Source: Macrocystis pyrifera (taxonomy: Eukaryota > Sar > Phaeophyceae > Laminariales > Laminariaceae). Taken from it: a DNA stretch of 64,000 bases. This document shows positions 14,725 to 28,600 of this stretch, one piece after another. The stretch is from NCBI GenBank assembly GCA_031763025.1, contig JASSKH010000017.1:4943541-5007540 (forward strand), written 5' to 3'. How positions within the stretch are numbered: the first letter of the stretch is position 1; every line of letters begins with the position of its first letter. Made by a program: the position numbers and the translations under genes. The notes under the pieces were generated by a model that was not told the origin of the DNA, ran no database searches, and saw nothing but the letters and a program-made list of their open reading frames with translations.

Positions 14725-16631
14725 TATACATGATAGATAGGTCGGATTGGCGTCGGTTGGCAACGGCGCTGTAAAACATGACGCTCACTAAGTGAGCTGG
14801 ACTACCAGGGTACCGTTTTTTTTCTTTGCTCTTTTGTTTTTTTTGGCGGTCGGTCACAGCTGGCGATCGAGTTGTAGATCGTTCTTGCGGGGTGGAAACC
14901 CTTCACTCCGCACAGGAGGAATGAACGATCGCATCACGTAGCGTTTATGGCAAGGCAGCCACAAAGTACCCACATTGCTGTCTCGGGAAGTGACCTCACC
15001 GGAACAATACATCAACCCAATGACTATGTCGTCCACATGCAAGTCCGCCTCACAAGCGGTTCTTACTAGGATGCAGCCCACCCCTTTACGCGACTCGCCG
15101 AACACCTCGCGGCGATTGGCGCTTGGTGCAAGCAATGTCTGCCTGGTCGGGGAAAACCCGACTAGCTCCGTCCCGGCATGGTAGGGATGCGAGGGTATAT
15201 GATCATACGACTACGGCCATGCATGATGTCGAGTACACCCCACGCCCCCTCGCTCACCGTCACCCTAAACCCGCCTGCTTATCCTTGCCCTAGCCCCCCC
15301 CCATGAAGTATGAAAAAACGTATTGAGCACCCAAACATTGGAGGCGTCTCTATTGCTAGTAGGAACGGTGTTTCCGTCTCGAAAGGGGAGCGTGGTCAGT
15401 GGTCAAATGATTAAGGCAACTAACAAATGAGCATGACAATTTTGAGTACACCCTCCCCCGCCCCCCCCCCCCCCCCCCCCCCGCACGCAAATGTCTGCCC
15501 GTCGGTGAAAACCCGACGTGTTCCGTCCCGGTATTGTAGGGATGCGATGGTCTACGCTCATACGACTACGTGCATGCATGACATGAGCAACCCCCCCTCC
15601 CTCCCCTTCCCCCCCCCCCCTTGCCTCCTTCCCTTGCCCTAGCCCCCTCCTCCCCCCCTTGCCTCCTTCACTTGCGCTAGCCCTCCAACCCCTTCCCCCC
15701 CCCCCCCCCACTACCCTCACCGGGGCTGCTGCGACGGAGAGCACGTAATCCACCAAAAATTCCACCCCATACCCTGTCTCCAAGGTTTCAACCCAGGGCT
15801 TGCCCCCCAGATACGTCCCCGCGATATAGAAGAGGCACGATGAGAGAGTGGCAATGGCGAGGAACAACATGCATGCTGGCACATACACACACGCGGGAAA
15901 TTGTGGGCGGGGAGGCGGGAGGGGCGGCGGCAGGGGAGGGATGGTGGGGGGGGGGGGGGGGGGGGGGGGGGGGATGAGTGGAGCAGGGGGGGGGGGAGTG
16001 AAGGTGATAGTGGAAGGGAAGAAAGGGGGGAAGTGGTGGGGGGACTGGAGATGAGAGTGGAGGGGGTGTAGAGGGGGAAGTGTACTCGATCTCATTCATG
16101 GCCGTGGTCGTATGACCTTAGACCCTCGAATCCCTACAATGCCGGCACGGAGCACGTCGGGTTTCCACCGACCAGGCAGACATTGCTTGCACCAAGCGCG
16201 AAGCGCCGTGAGGTGTCCGGCGAGTCGCATGAAGGCTGAGCTGCATCCTATTAATACTAAGAATAACTATAGAGGCAGATTTTCTTGCATATGGATGGCA
16301 GCATCAATGAATTGATTTAATTTCTGGTGTGGCCACTTCCAGAGACAGCAGCGGGTTTACTATGCAACTGCCTCGTGGGTGCCTCACCATAAACACACTA
16401 CGTGATTCGACCATCTCCCTTGTGCGGCGTAAAGGTTCTCCCCGCACAAAAATGATCTAACTTGACCGCCAGCCGTAGTAACCGCCGAAACAAAAAAAAA
16501 CGGTACCCTGGCTGTCTAGCTCACGCAGTGAGAGGCGTGCTTTACAGCGGCGTCGCCAACCGACGCCAACCCAACCTATATATACCAGGTACGTAATAGG
16601 AGGGTGGTCAAGATGGAGAACGGGGGGAGGT

Positions 16632-16671
<40 letters not shown>

Positions 16672-19600
16672 GCAAGATAGAGGGAGGGGAGATGGGGGGA
16701 CGGAGCGAGCGAGAGGGGAGTGGAGGTGGGAGGAAAAGTGGGGAAGGGGAAAGTAGGAAGGGCGAAGGAGGTGGAGGGAGTGAGGGATAAGTGGGGGGGG
16801 GGGGGGGGGGGGGGTTGAAGATGGGGAGGGAGGGGAGGGGGGGGGGGGGGGGGTATTCGATAGGAGAGATGTACTCGATCTCATGCATGGCCGTAGTCGT
16901 ATGACCATAGACCCTCGCATCCCGACAATGCCGGGACGGAGCATGTCGGGTTTTCACCGACCAGGCAGACATTGGGGGAGAGGGGGAGACGTGAGGGGGG
17001 TGTCAAGTAAAAATGGAAGCGAGGGGAGGCGATGCTATAAAGGGCGGGAGATGTAGTGGGCGAGGTGGAGAGGGGCGGAGATAACTGATTGGGGATAGTG
17101 GAGGGTGCCGGATGAAGTGGGGCCAGGGGGGGGAATAGGTAGGAGGGAACCGGGGTCAAAGGTGTAAAGGGTAGTGGAGCGCGCGGGGGGGGGGGGGGGG
17201 GGGGGGGGGTAGTGGACGGAGAGGGAGAGGCGGGGGGAGAAGTGGATGGGTACTGAAGGAGGAAGGATAAGTAGAATAGGTGGGGGGGGGGGGGACTCCA
17301 ACAATTGGGCGCTCATTACGTTGTTTTCATAGATTACATAGAAACTTTTTGCTGATCTTATCCCCTTTCTGTTTGGCCGCCTGTGGCCACCATCTATCTC
17401 CTAGGATAGCGATTGTTTTCTCGCTGCCGTCTAGTTTATCAAACTCCTCCATGTCACGTTCGTCTACTTCCCTTCCCTCATCTCTTCTAACACATCCCGT
17501 TCCTCCTTGTATATTTCACATTATCCTACAATGTGAGTTCTACCCTCTTTTGCTTTGCCACACGGTCACATTTGTGTATCTACTTCCTCCTCCCGGCTAC
17601 CTTATTCTGCTTTCTGGCAGGTCCAGGTCACCTACACGAAAACGCAGGTTCAGCGTTTTCGCGAAGTCCATTGGGCCGTGCAAATACGTTTTCATTCCTA
17701 TTCCTTCGCTCAATCCCCCCTATATCTCCACGTGTTTTTCCGATTACACCTTGTTTCTCAGCGCGAACGTTTACCTTCTTTCTATCCCTTCTTCTACTTC
17801 TGCCTTGCACCTCCCAAACTTCCCGGCGGACATGAGCTCTCCTTGGTTTTCCCCCTATATCCTTCCATACTTTCTCAACTACGCCATCCCACCTTATTCC
17901 AGCTCGCCCTTCTTGCTATTTTCTCCCATACAGCTCTACCAGTATCAACTATGGCTGGCAACCTCTTCTTTGGCATGTTCTTTACTTTATATTGCCATTT
18001 CAACTTTCTCATGTCTCTATTTGTCTTGAGTGGGCTCATTCCCAGTTCTGCCCTTAATACTGTCCTACTAGTCGTACTCGAGCATCTTGGAATGTTTTTG
18101 TTGTTGTCATCTATACTGTTTCCGACTGTTTCGCGAGCTTCGCGTTCCCTTCCCATACTTCTCCAGCATATTCTAGTTTTGGTGCTATCACATGCATCAG
18201 GATACATCTCTTAATCCTAGTGTCAAGGTGCGAGTCTGTCATGATCGCATCCATCTTGCCTACGCGTGCCTTACCCTTTCCTATTACTTTTGCTATATGT
18301 GTATCCCAAGAGCAGTCTTTTCAGATCTCTACGCCAAGGTACGTATGCTGGTCTACGATCGGCAATCCACCTTCTCCCCACTTCCAGCCGAAATTTACCG
18401 GGTTCACCCTATCTTCGTTACAAACAACTGCTGCGCATTTCTTGAAGTTCGCCGTCACCCTCCATTTCTCGGCGAATTCTAGCGCCTTCTCTATTTGTTT
18501 CTGCAATCCTTCGGGTGTTTCTGATATCCCCACGGAAGTCATCCGCAAACATCAATCCCGACACCGTCTCTTCCCGGAGGGGGGTGGGGGGGGGGGGGAA
18601 ATGGAAAGAAGGGGGGAGGGGATGAGGACGGAGGTGGTGAGGAGGGAGATGAAGGGGGTACGTCAGAAAAGGGCAGGGCTGGTGATGCTGGGTCGGGCTT
18701 GGCTGGGCCGGGCTGCAAGTGGCAAACTCGTGTGCTTTGTCTTTTTTGTTGTTCGGTCCAGTACACGGCACGTCTGGTGTGTGTCTGGGTGTAGTTATAA
18801 GGACGGGATAACCTGGACCAACAGTATGTGGGTCCTCTTTTTTTTTCTCCGTATATACGAAAACAATCAAATGGTCAGTACGGACAAAAATCGTGAAAGG
18901 CAACGACCTTGATTGATGATCTACTGCTCTGTTTGCTGTATTTTCACATGAAAGCACTATACCACCCCATGAAACACTCCCAACACGCAGTGTCCATAAA
19001 CCCAGAACCCAGCAAGCGCGCGCGCCCTCCGCAGTGATTATTCTTGCTGATACTTGCCCATAAACACATAAATGCACGCAGCTTCAAGGGTAGCTTGAAC
19101 CCTTCTAGTACTGCGTTCCCGCTTTGAAGACAAACGATGCTCAGAATTTGAGTGGACTGTGCTCAAAACGGATCAGGAGGGCTGGATATCGAACTAGAAT
19201 AGAGTTTTATACGACGCCGACGAGCAAAACAAAAAAGTCCACTGTCACTGCTGCCAACGACGTGAGGGTGGAAGGAACATCGACGAGGAGCAGGACAGAC
19301 GAGGGTTTGGTAAGGGAGGAGAGTGGAAAGGTACCAGCCTTCGCGAAGGGAGAGTGGGATACTGCTGGACGTATTTGTTGGTTCAGAGAGCGATGGAGAG
19401 AGAGACTACTATTAATACCGCAATGCTACTGTTTGCGGTAGTGTAGGAGATGCTCGATTCACGTCGGAATGTGGAACACGTATGATACGATTACGCTGTA
19501 GGAAGGCGAAAATAAAAGAATAGCCGCTTGGGCAGTAGTACCGGTGTTTACCGGTCAAACACTTCGTGTATGTGTGCTCTTCACATGAAACCGTTCTTTC

Positions 19601-22600
19601 TACCCGTCGTCACCCAGCACAACCAGCGTCCGTACCGATTCTTCAATCCTAGAGAGATACAAGTTCATGTCGTCACCAAAACTATGCCACACCAGAGATA
19701 CTGCATTTGTTCCGTGTGAAGTAAGCACAGCTAGCAGTAGACAATGCATTGATTGCCATGCCGTCATACTGGAAGCCCCGTACGCGCCTTGGTTGCCGTT
19801 GGCTGGGTGCAGCCGTCCCAGCCAACGCCGACACCCCCGCCCTTCCTGTTCGTGCACGCATACCCACGCCGTGGTCAGCCCCTGCACTCCCCCGGCTGCC
19901 CACGCAGCGCTCTCTGCCGTGGCGATGTACCCGTCCCGCCTGAGGGATGAACTCCTTGGCGTCGGTGATAATAAAAATAAAAAACACCACCAACCCACCA
20001 CCCCTCGCGGTCCTTAAGAGTGAGCAGGCCACCAGCGAGGCTTACCCTCCGTCCAGCCCGAGGCTCGACGCTTACATATATACCTAAACGTACCTGGTAT
20101 AATCTATACAAAACACGTGGGAGGGCGGCATGAGCCCTCTAGTGATGCTGCCCTTCATGGTGATACTGCCTGCCGTCACCAATGTGGCTGCGAGTTGGCT
20201 GACTGTAAGCCGACGACTAAGCTACTATTACGGGGGACCTATAGCAAATAGGACCTACGTTGCACAAAAAAAACTACTGTATGTATTTACCTATTTTTAC
20301 TGACAATAAATACTTGGTCCCATTTACTGTGGTCCCGCGTAATACTTAAGCCACCGGGTAGGTATATATTACGGAGTACCACTCCCTGACCCGAAATATA
20401 GGGACCGTCAGTATATAATTATTGAATCCAAACGGTCCTTATATTTTGGGTCAGAGTGGTAGTTAGTTACCTGTTAATATTGGTATTACAATAGTTGTTG
20501 CCCCTCTCTAGTGCCGGGCCGCCCGCCGTGCAGCAGTGAGGCCTGCGAAATCGCTCCGCAGAGACTGGACTACTATTAACCCAAGGTGGCAGCGTGCGGA
20601 GGAATAGTGCCCGTCGCCGCTATACTGCTGGCGTTATCGACGGGCGCATGCCGAGTCTTTACGATACAGTATTGAGGGGGCACTACTACTGCGGGGGACC
20701 ACAGTAAGTAGGACCAAATATTCATAGTAAAAATACGTAAATGCGTGGGTTTTTATGCTTACCATAGGTCCTGTTAACTATGGTTCCCCGTAATGCTTCT
20801 GCACGTATTTAATAATACGGGAGAACCTATTATTACGGGGGTCTATAGTTAACAGGACCTATGGCATATATAAAAATCGATATATTTAGGTATTTTTACT
20901 AACAATATTTGGTCCTGTTAACTATGGACCCCCGTAATAATAGTAATCAGGACCAAACACGCTTCGTAAAAAATACTGGAAAATATAAGTTTTTGTGTAT
21001 ATGATGGGTTCTGATTACTATGCGCCCCCCCCCCCCCACGTAAATGCCTGCCTGGTTGGTGAAAACCCGACATGCTCCGTCCCGACATTGTAGGGATGCG
21101 AGGGTCTATATATGGTCATATGACTACGGCCATGCATGAGATCGAGTACATCTCTCCTATCGAGTACACCCCCCGCCCGTAGTAGTTGCGTTCGGTGATG
21201 TGCGTAGTTCCCCGCGTGTACAATCCATGTACCCGACTGACGCGCTTGCGGCTCAAGGTGTACCGGCGCTATTTACAGGGGAACGTAATAATTATTAACA
21301 GAACCAAACGAAACACGGTGTGCGGACATGGGAGAATACCTGGGTTTGGGGTCCGTTGTGGGATATGATTACTATTACGGGGGTCCATAGTTAACGGGAC
21401 CAAATTTTGTAAGTAAAAATACGTAAATATATGGGTTTTTATGTATACCATAGGTCTTGTTAACTATGACCCCCGTAACACTATTATCTACGGAGGACCA
21501 TAGTAAACAGGACCTACGGCACACACAAAAACCTACATATTTCGCTATTTTTACCACCAATATTTGGTCCTATTTACTAAGGGCCCCCCGTAATACGATT
21601 GGCCCCCCGAAGTATGTACTGCAGTAATACAGAGTATGAGGGGGGAACAACATGGCGCATTACTATTACGGGGGTCCATAGTTAACAGGACCTATGGTCT
21701 ACATAAAAACCTATATATTTGCCTATTTTTACTAACAAAATTTGGCCCCCTTAACTATGGACCCCCGGAATACTCAGTATCAAATTTGGTGTCTAAGCAT
21801 AGGCGGGGGGGCGGCACATAGCTTTCGGATCCATCGTGAGTTCTGATTACTATCAGGCATCACTCTGTCCCGAAAGATAATCACCTTTAGGTTCAACAAT
21901 GAGTGTATAAACGGTTCTTATATAATGGGACAGAGAGTGGTATGTAGCACTATGCCCCCCCCCGTGAGAGTGTTTTGGATACCGAAAAAACGATCATCGA
22001 GTTCGCTATTATACGACGATATCGATAATAAACAAAAACGTAGTCGATACGATGTCGATAGTTCGATTACCTGTAGTATCATTTCATATATATTGATATT
22101 TGATATACACCACATCCAAGGCTTCGTTCAATAACTGCACAAGAAACACGGAGGGGGGGGGCAGCGGGTGGTGGTTCCAGGGGATGTAGGGCAAAACACG
22201 TGCGAAAAGCTTTTAAATTAATATTTGTACGATGTACATGAAATATACGCATGTACCTAAAATATGACACATGAAAGGTTCCCCTTGGGAACTATGGTTG
22301 ACTTTGCAATCTCTGGGGTGTCGCAAGCTGAAAAGGGAGTACATAACACAGCAGGCGTTCGTTCCTCGTACAGCAGTACCAGCTATACACTGATACATAG
22401 CCACCGGGCAGGAACCAAGAACACACAAAAGAAAAAAAAAAAACTCGTGAAAGCCGAAAGCTGAACGAGAAAGAAGAGCGTAGCCACTCTGTCAGAGCAA
22501 CACCGACCAGCCCAAACGATGATCACCATTACTACTGCTTGCAGTTCGATACACTTCTGCCCGGAAATATACGGACCCTTGCAGACGGAGTGGTATACGA

Positions 22601-25600
22601 CACATCGAAACTTCGACATATTTATTAGGAGGTATTGATTTCGCCCTCAGACGAAGTATCATACCATACCACCTGCTATACTATTAATAATATACTACAG
22701 CATGGTAACTGCAATTTGTTCGTGTCTGCTGCCGTACATGTTCTATTCCGACTTGAGATAGAATATCTTCGACACCTGGCATTAGGACATCTCTTATCAG
22801 TGATGGCAGACCGGTTTTGATTTCTGAAAATCGAGGTTTCAACATCTTCGCAGGCGTCTTTGACCAGGGAAACGGGCGAATCGGGCACGCTTTTCTTGGA
22901 GTCTCACCAGCAGCCATTCTGCGAGAGGCATGCAACGCCGTTTGCCGTTTCTTCAGGATAGCAGTATGAAAATATGTCGATACACTCCAGTTTCCTCTAT
23001 TCAGTTTCGGACGCGATTTATATGCAAAAGCGGCCATTTTTTCCGCTGAAACGTCGAGATACATATTTGAAAACGCCTTGTTGATTTTTTTGTCCGAAAA
23101 TGACAACACCGTAAAAACTTGGAACGACTCCTCTGGAGAAAAGAAAAACGAGTCTAGATAGATACCTCTCGCCAACAGACTGCAAGTATTCTGAGAAGAG
23201 CGGGCCTGATTCGATCGGACTCCGGGTGTAAAATACACGCGAAAGCACGTGCCAGGTATAAAACATAGTTTCGGGCAAGTGTTTCGGTTTTCAAAAACCC
23301 TCCCCCATAAGAGATGGCCCTTTTTACACATCGAAACTTCGTTTACGATATCCGAAACACCAACCAACCGGTACCGCCTGCTGGGTATATTTTCGTAATA
23401 AAACTCAGCCCCCGCCGTATCCAGTACGATGAACATTGCAATTAATTATTTTGTCTACTCTGCTTACTCACTGGCATACCAGTCTGTCGAGGAATACAAA
23501 CAAGGCGGTTTCAGAATTCGAGAAAATTCAGGCCTTCTAGGACCGCAGTCCCATTTTTGAGACAAACCACTTAGAATTAGAGTGCTTTGTCCCCAGAACT
23601 AAACTGCAGCCCTATAGGAGATAACGAAAAGGGGTCGTAGGAGGTAGCACAGGTTTTTATTTTTACCCTTGGTGACCACAGACTCTGAACTTGTATCTCT
23701 TCTCTGTTCTAGGATTGAAGAATCGGCACGGACACTGGTTGTGCTGGATGTCGACGGGTAGAACAAAGAACGGTGTTGATGTGAAGAACACGCACACGGG
23801 TTTTTATGTTTACCCAGTCATCACGCCGGGATTTTTTGTAAATCGTTTTCACTCTCGTTTTTTTCTTTCCGATCTTTTTTTTTTCCTTCAAATACGACAC
23901 ATACGACCACGGCTATTATACGAGGAGGATAGATCAGAACCATAAAAATTGGTGTGCATCGCAAGAGCAGATCGCTGTTTCTCGTTTTCGCCACGAACCC
24001 TTCGGTATCGCTCTGTTGCAGCTGAAAATATTTTTTTGATCTACAGGATTTTTTTTCTTTTTAGAACAGAAGTCATTTCCCCCCCCCCTCTGAACTCCCA
24101 CAACGCCAGCCGCAGACTTTTCTCCAGAATCGATCATGACACCACCCGATGGCGGGGCGAGGCGGGCTTCGAACGCTGCTTGATCTGCTGCTTGCTGCTG
24201 ACTGTAGGTTTTCGAAAATCAAGATTCATAAAAGAAAAGAAAGAAAAAGAAATCCGAATTTGGTCGATACTCTATTTGCTGCCTTTGCTATATATACCTG
24301 TACTTTCGTCGCAAAATACACACGAAGAGCAGAACACGTTTATCACCCTCTCTGGTGCATGCGTGTACGCGAGCTGCACACACCGCGCGTGCATCAAGGG
24401 AGCCAGCCGCAGGAACACGAGCGAGCGTCACATGCCCGGACAGGGTCTCTGTTGACCCACTGCAACAAATTCGGGTGGTCGTATAGCGTTTATATTGTAA
24501 ACATCTCCCAAGTTCCACAACTACGAGTATGTCCACAGCTATTCTACAAGCTGTCAGATTGTTTTACTTCCTTCAAAACCCTTCGCTGTTCGTTCGCGTG
24601 ATCCGAGTAAAATCCCTCGCAGCTTGCCAAGATATATTTTCGAAAAAACCCTCCCGATCTCACACAGCTATGACGGGGGATCTTGGTGAATAGGACCGAA
24701 TATTATTAGTAAAAACAGGTAAATATATAGGTTTTTGTGTGTACCATAGGTCCTATTTACTATAGTCCCCCGTAAGAGCTGTCGTTTTGTTACCGTACTT
24801 TTATGAAATGCAACATGACCAAAACTACAAAAGTCAGCTGATTGGCTGGCGGTTTCGCCACCAAACCATACATACATACATACATACTCGTAGGTATTCT
24901 TTTTCAATCCGCTGGCAGCGGATTGGCGAAAAGAAAGCTTGCGCTCATCACACTTCGCCGTTTAGAATACGTGTTGTGCGTCGATTTAACCCGTTCGCTG
25001 CTCCCGTTCTGCTACTGACTGCTGCAGCTTTAATAACTACTATTAATAATATTAATAGGAGTGTTTGCACTGTGCTTTCGAAGTTGTATTATATCAATGC
25101 GCAACCCAAGGGCTTCGATTCATGCTACCATGAATCACCGCAGTCATCTGATTGGCTTGAACTTCTTACGTACGTACAAAACTCACACTCTCTCATTCTT
25201 CCGAGAATATTCTGCATTTCCGGTCAACTCACAGGCCTATTAATGTTAATAATAGCAATACCTACCAAACTATCACGATATTTATCAGGACGACATTATT
25301 TCTCACGATCGTACTCTAATAATCGTCAGGGTGTCACGAAACAAAAAATAAAAAAATATTTGATGTTCCTCTAAATAAGGGATACGTACACGCTGGTTAC
25401 ACATGCATAGATGAGATAAGGCTATATTTTAGTCACACATAGCAAAAGTTCGCGCGATCGAAGCATAAACATCACACATGACACATCTTGCGAAAATGAG
25501 CGTATTATTTACGGGGGACCATAGTAAATAGGACCTACGGCACACACAAAAACTATATATTTACCTATTTTTACTGACAATATTCGGTCCTATTTACTAC

Positions 25601-28600
25601 GGCCCCCCGTAATAGTGCAGACGAAATGCTCGATCTCCTCAGAGCTCATGTTTTTTCTATTCATATATTTCAACCCTTGTACGAGGAGGACTGCTGCGGT
25701 CCCGTGCCCGTTCTGGTGACAAAACCATTACGGGGGACCATAGTAAACAGGACCAAATATTGTTAGTAAAAATACCTAAATATGAAGGTTTTTAACTATG
25801 CCATAGGTTAGTAAATAGGACCAAACATTGTCGGTAAAAATACGTAAATATAGAGGGTTTTATCTACACCATAGGTCCTATCAACTATGGACCCCCGTAA
25901 TACTGCTGCTGTACTTCAATGGCCCCAAAACGGGACCGCACCTGTCCACTGTTGGTGGGGAGAACCCGAGACCTGGCGGACAGGTTAAGACTTGGCATAG
26001 ATGCGTAGTCGAAGACCTTAGGGAGTTCCGCGCCACCGAAGGGTCAACGGAACTAGCTCCCTTGGTGTTTGGAGTTGAGACCGCACTGTGGCCCACTGCT
26101 GCAAAAAAGGCGGGGAAGTGGTACCGGGGGATCCTGGAAGCAGCCGAACGGTTCATGGTGAGGTGGCACGAGGCTGAGGCTGAGCTGAGCAGGCTGCGCC
26201 GCGCATCCGCCGTGGGTGGTGTCCAAGGGAATGGGGGGAGGAGGGGCAACAAGAGGAGTAGCAGAAAACCCGACGAAGGGAATGCGGAGAGGGGGGGGAA
26301 GAGGAGTAGCAGGGAAACTGCAGTGGACGAAAGTAGGAAGGAGATGGCAGATAGGGTAGCCAGGTACCGGGCAGACTAAGAAGTAGAACATGCCTATACT
26401 ACTCGTACCACCAACTGGTGCAGCTGGTTCGAACGTGGTCTTCCTTTGTCTTCCTGTTGTTTTAGTTTATTTTTATTTCATTTTATTGTCTTCTTTGAGG
26501 TGACCCTATGTGATTTTCATTTCTCTTCCTTTCTCCGATTGATAAGCCTTATTGAAGGAGTCGTGTGGCGTGGGTGGATGACGAGCCTGCTCTGCTTGTT
26601 TCGTACTGTCTGACGCCGAGGGGCCGGGCATAGTTGACGAACGCTGGACGATGGTGGCAGACAGGGTAGCAAGGTACCAGGCGGGCCAGCAGGGAGACCC
26701 TGGCTGTACTACTCGTACCATAAACTGCTGCCGCTACCTGGAGCATGCCTTGTGCTTTGTTTGGTTTGACTGTTATTTTTACCTTGGTTCTTAGTCTTAC
26801 TCTGTTGACGACTAGTGGTGTTTTCTTCTTTTTCTTTTTTTTTCCAGCTCGTTCTTTTCAAGTGTCTGCCACGTCCCCTACGTGGGGGTACGATGGTTTG
26901 TTGCTATACTGAAGTATATACATATACCAGGTATATTTTAGTTTCTTTTTTGTTTCTTTTCTCTTCCGAATTGTCTTTGTTTTGGTTTTAGTTTTTTCTC
27001 TTTGTTTCGTTTTTGTTTCTCTAGGTCATGGAATGTGTATGTCGTGCCTGTCGTACGCAGTATGATGACATGGCATTGCATGGCAACGTAGTATCTCTGT
27101 GGCGTAGCTTTGTGACCACAGAACTTGTATCTCTCTAGGTTTGAAGAATCGGCACGGACACTGGTTGTGCTGGATGTCGACGCGTAGAAAGAACGGTTTA
27201 ATGTGAAGAAAACAACAACAACAACAACAACAACACAACGCGCGAACTGGACAGAGGATGGAAGGGTGTGGTGATGATGAAAATAGGGTGCTTGGAGCAT
27301 ATGGGCGTGATGTTCGTAATAATAATGGCAGACGACTCCTGTCGTTCGCCACCAATTGCAAGTTAGCTCTCACCAACACGTTTTTCAGCACGCGCAAGGG
27401 TGGGATTTCGCATACACACAACGGCACCAGCCCGAGTGACCGTAAGCGGATCGACTACATCCTAACTCGTCAAGCCCATCGACCTGGGGTACAAGATGTT
27501 AAAGTCGTCCCACAGCCTCCTGCCCCAGCTAAGGCTGACTCAGACCACAACATCTTTTATGTCAAAGTCCGACTCAGAGGTCACTTTGCGTCCAACAGAC
27601 AAATACGTAGACAGACAAAACGCCGAGAGTTCGACAGGCGGCATTTTATGTCCGATGGAAAGTGTCGTGAACCAGCAGTCGTGAGGGTCATCTCCACTCT
27701 CAACCAGCTTAACCAGCCCCGTAATACGTCTGGCATGGTCGAGTTTTTCACTGCGGCTATTATTGATGCGGTCGAAAAAGAGGTACCACCCCCTCCACGT
27801 CGCCACCGCAGACATGGATGGTGTGAGTCTGCCGAAACCTTGGCCGCATTCATATTAACATGGACAGCGAGGGAGGATGCACGGCAATTCGTACGTGCCC
27901 ACCCCCGGATAGAACCGCGTGGAAGACACTGAGATCTGCGTGTGCGAACCTGCAGAAGGTGATTGCCGCAGGACTGCATGCGTACTTCGAAGCGTACCTC
28001 GCTGAAACCGAACGACTACTAGCGATCAACGACCAGAGAGGCTTTTACAAGCACCTTAAGAGTACGGTAGGATTGGAAGGGACTAAAGCGAGAAGCGAAC
28101 AGTTCATTAGGGACGAGGATGGCACGCTGTTGCTGGATAAGGTGCGAATTCGTGAACGTGAACGGTGGGGGAGGTTTTACCACAAACTTTTGAACACGAA
28201 ATCGCTTAAACTCGATTCCACGATCATCGACCTCTTGCCACCACGACCGCTTAAACTGTCGCTCGGAGATGAACCATCCATGGACGAGATGGCCGAAGCA
28301 CTTAAGGGGATGTCAAACTGGAAAGCTGTCGGGCCAGATGGTCTCCCGGTCGAACTCCTGAAAATCGACCACCCCGCATTCGCCCAGTGCTTTCACAACA
28401 TCCTTGTCAATGGTTGGGTAACAGGAGAAGTCCCCCAGCAATGGAAAGACGCGATCATCAAGGTCCTTCACAAAAAGAAGGACCGAACTGATTGCAACAA
28501 CTACAGAGGGATTTCGCTTGTTGCCCACGCAGGCAAAGTCTTGCTGAAAATCGTCGCGTCGCGCCTCAGCAACTACTGCGAGACCGAGGAATTACTCCCG

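Noticed and set aside
17280..18214. Plus-strand ORFs of 249 and 219 aa
   Set aside because: They are antisense to a LINE RT fragment with a clear FADD box.
25828..26379. 183-aa ORF as an independent gene
   Set aside because: It is the 3' end of the LINE ORF2 preceded by MITE sequence.
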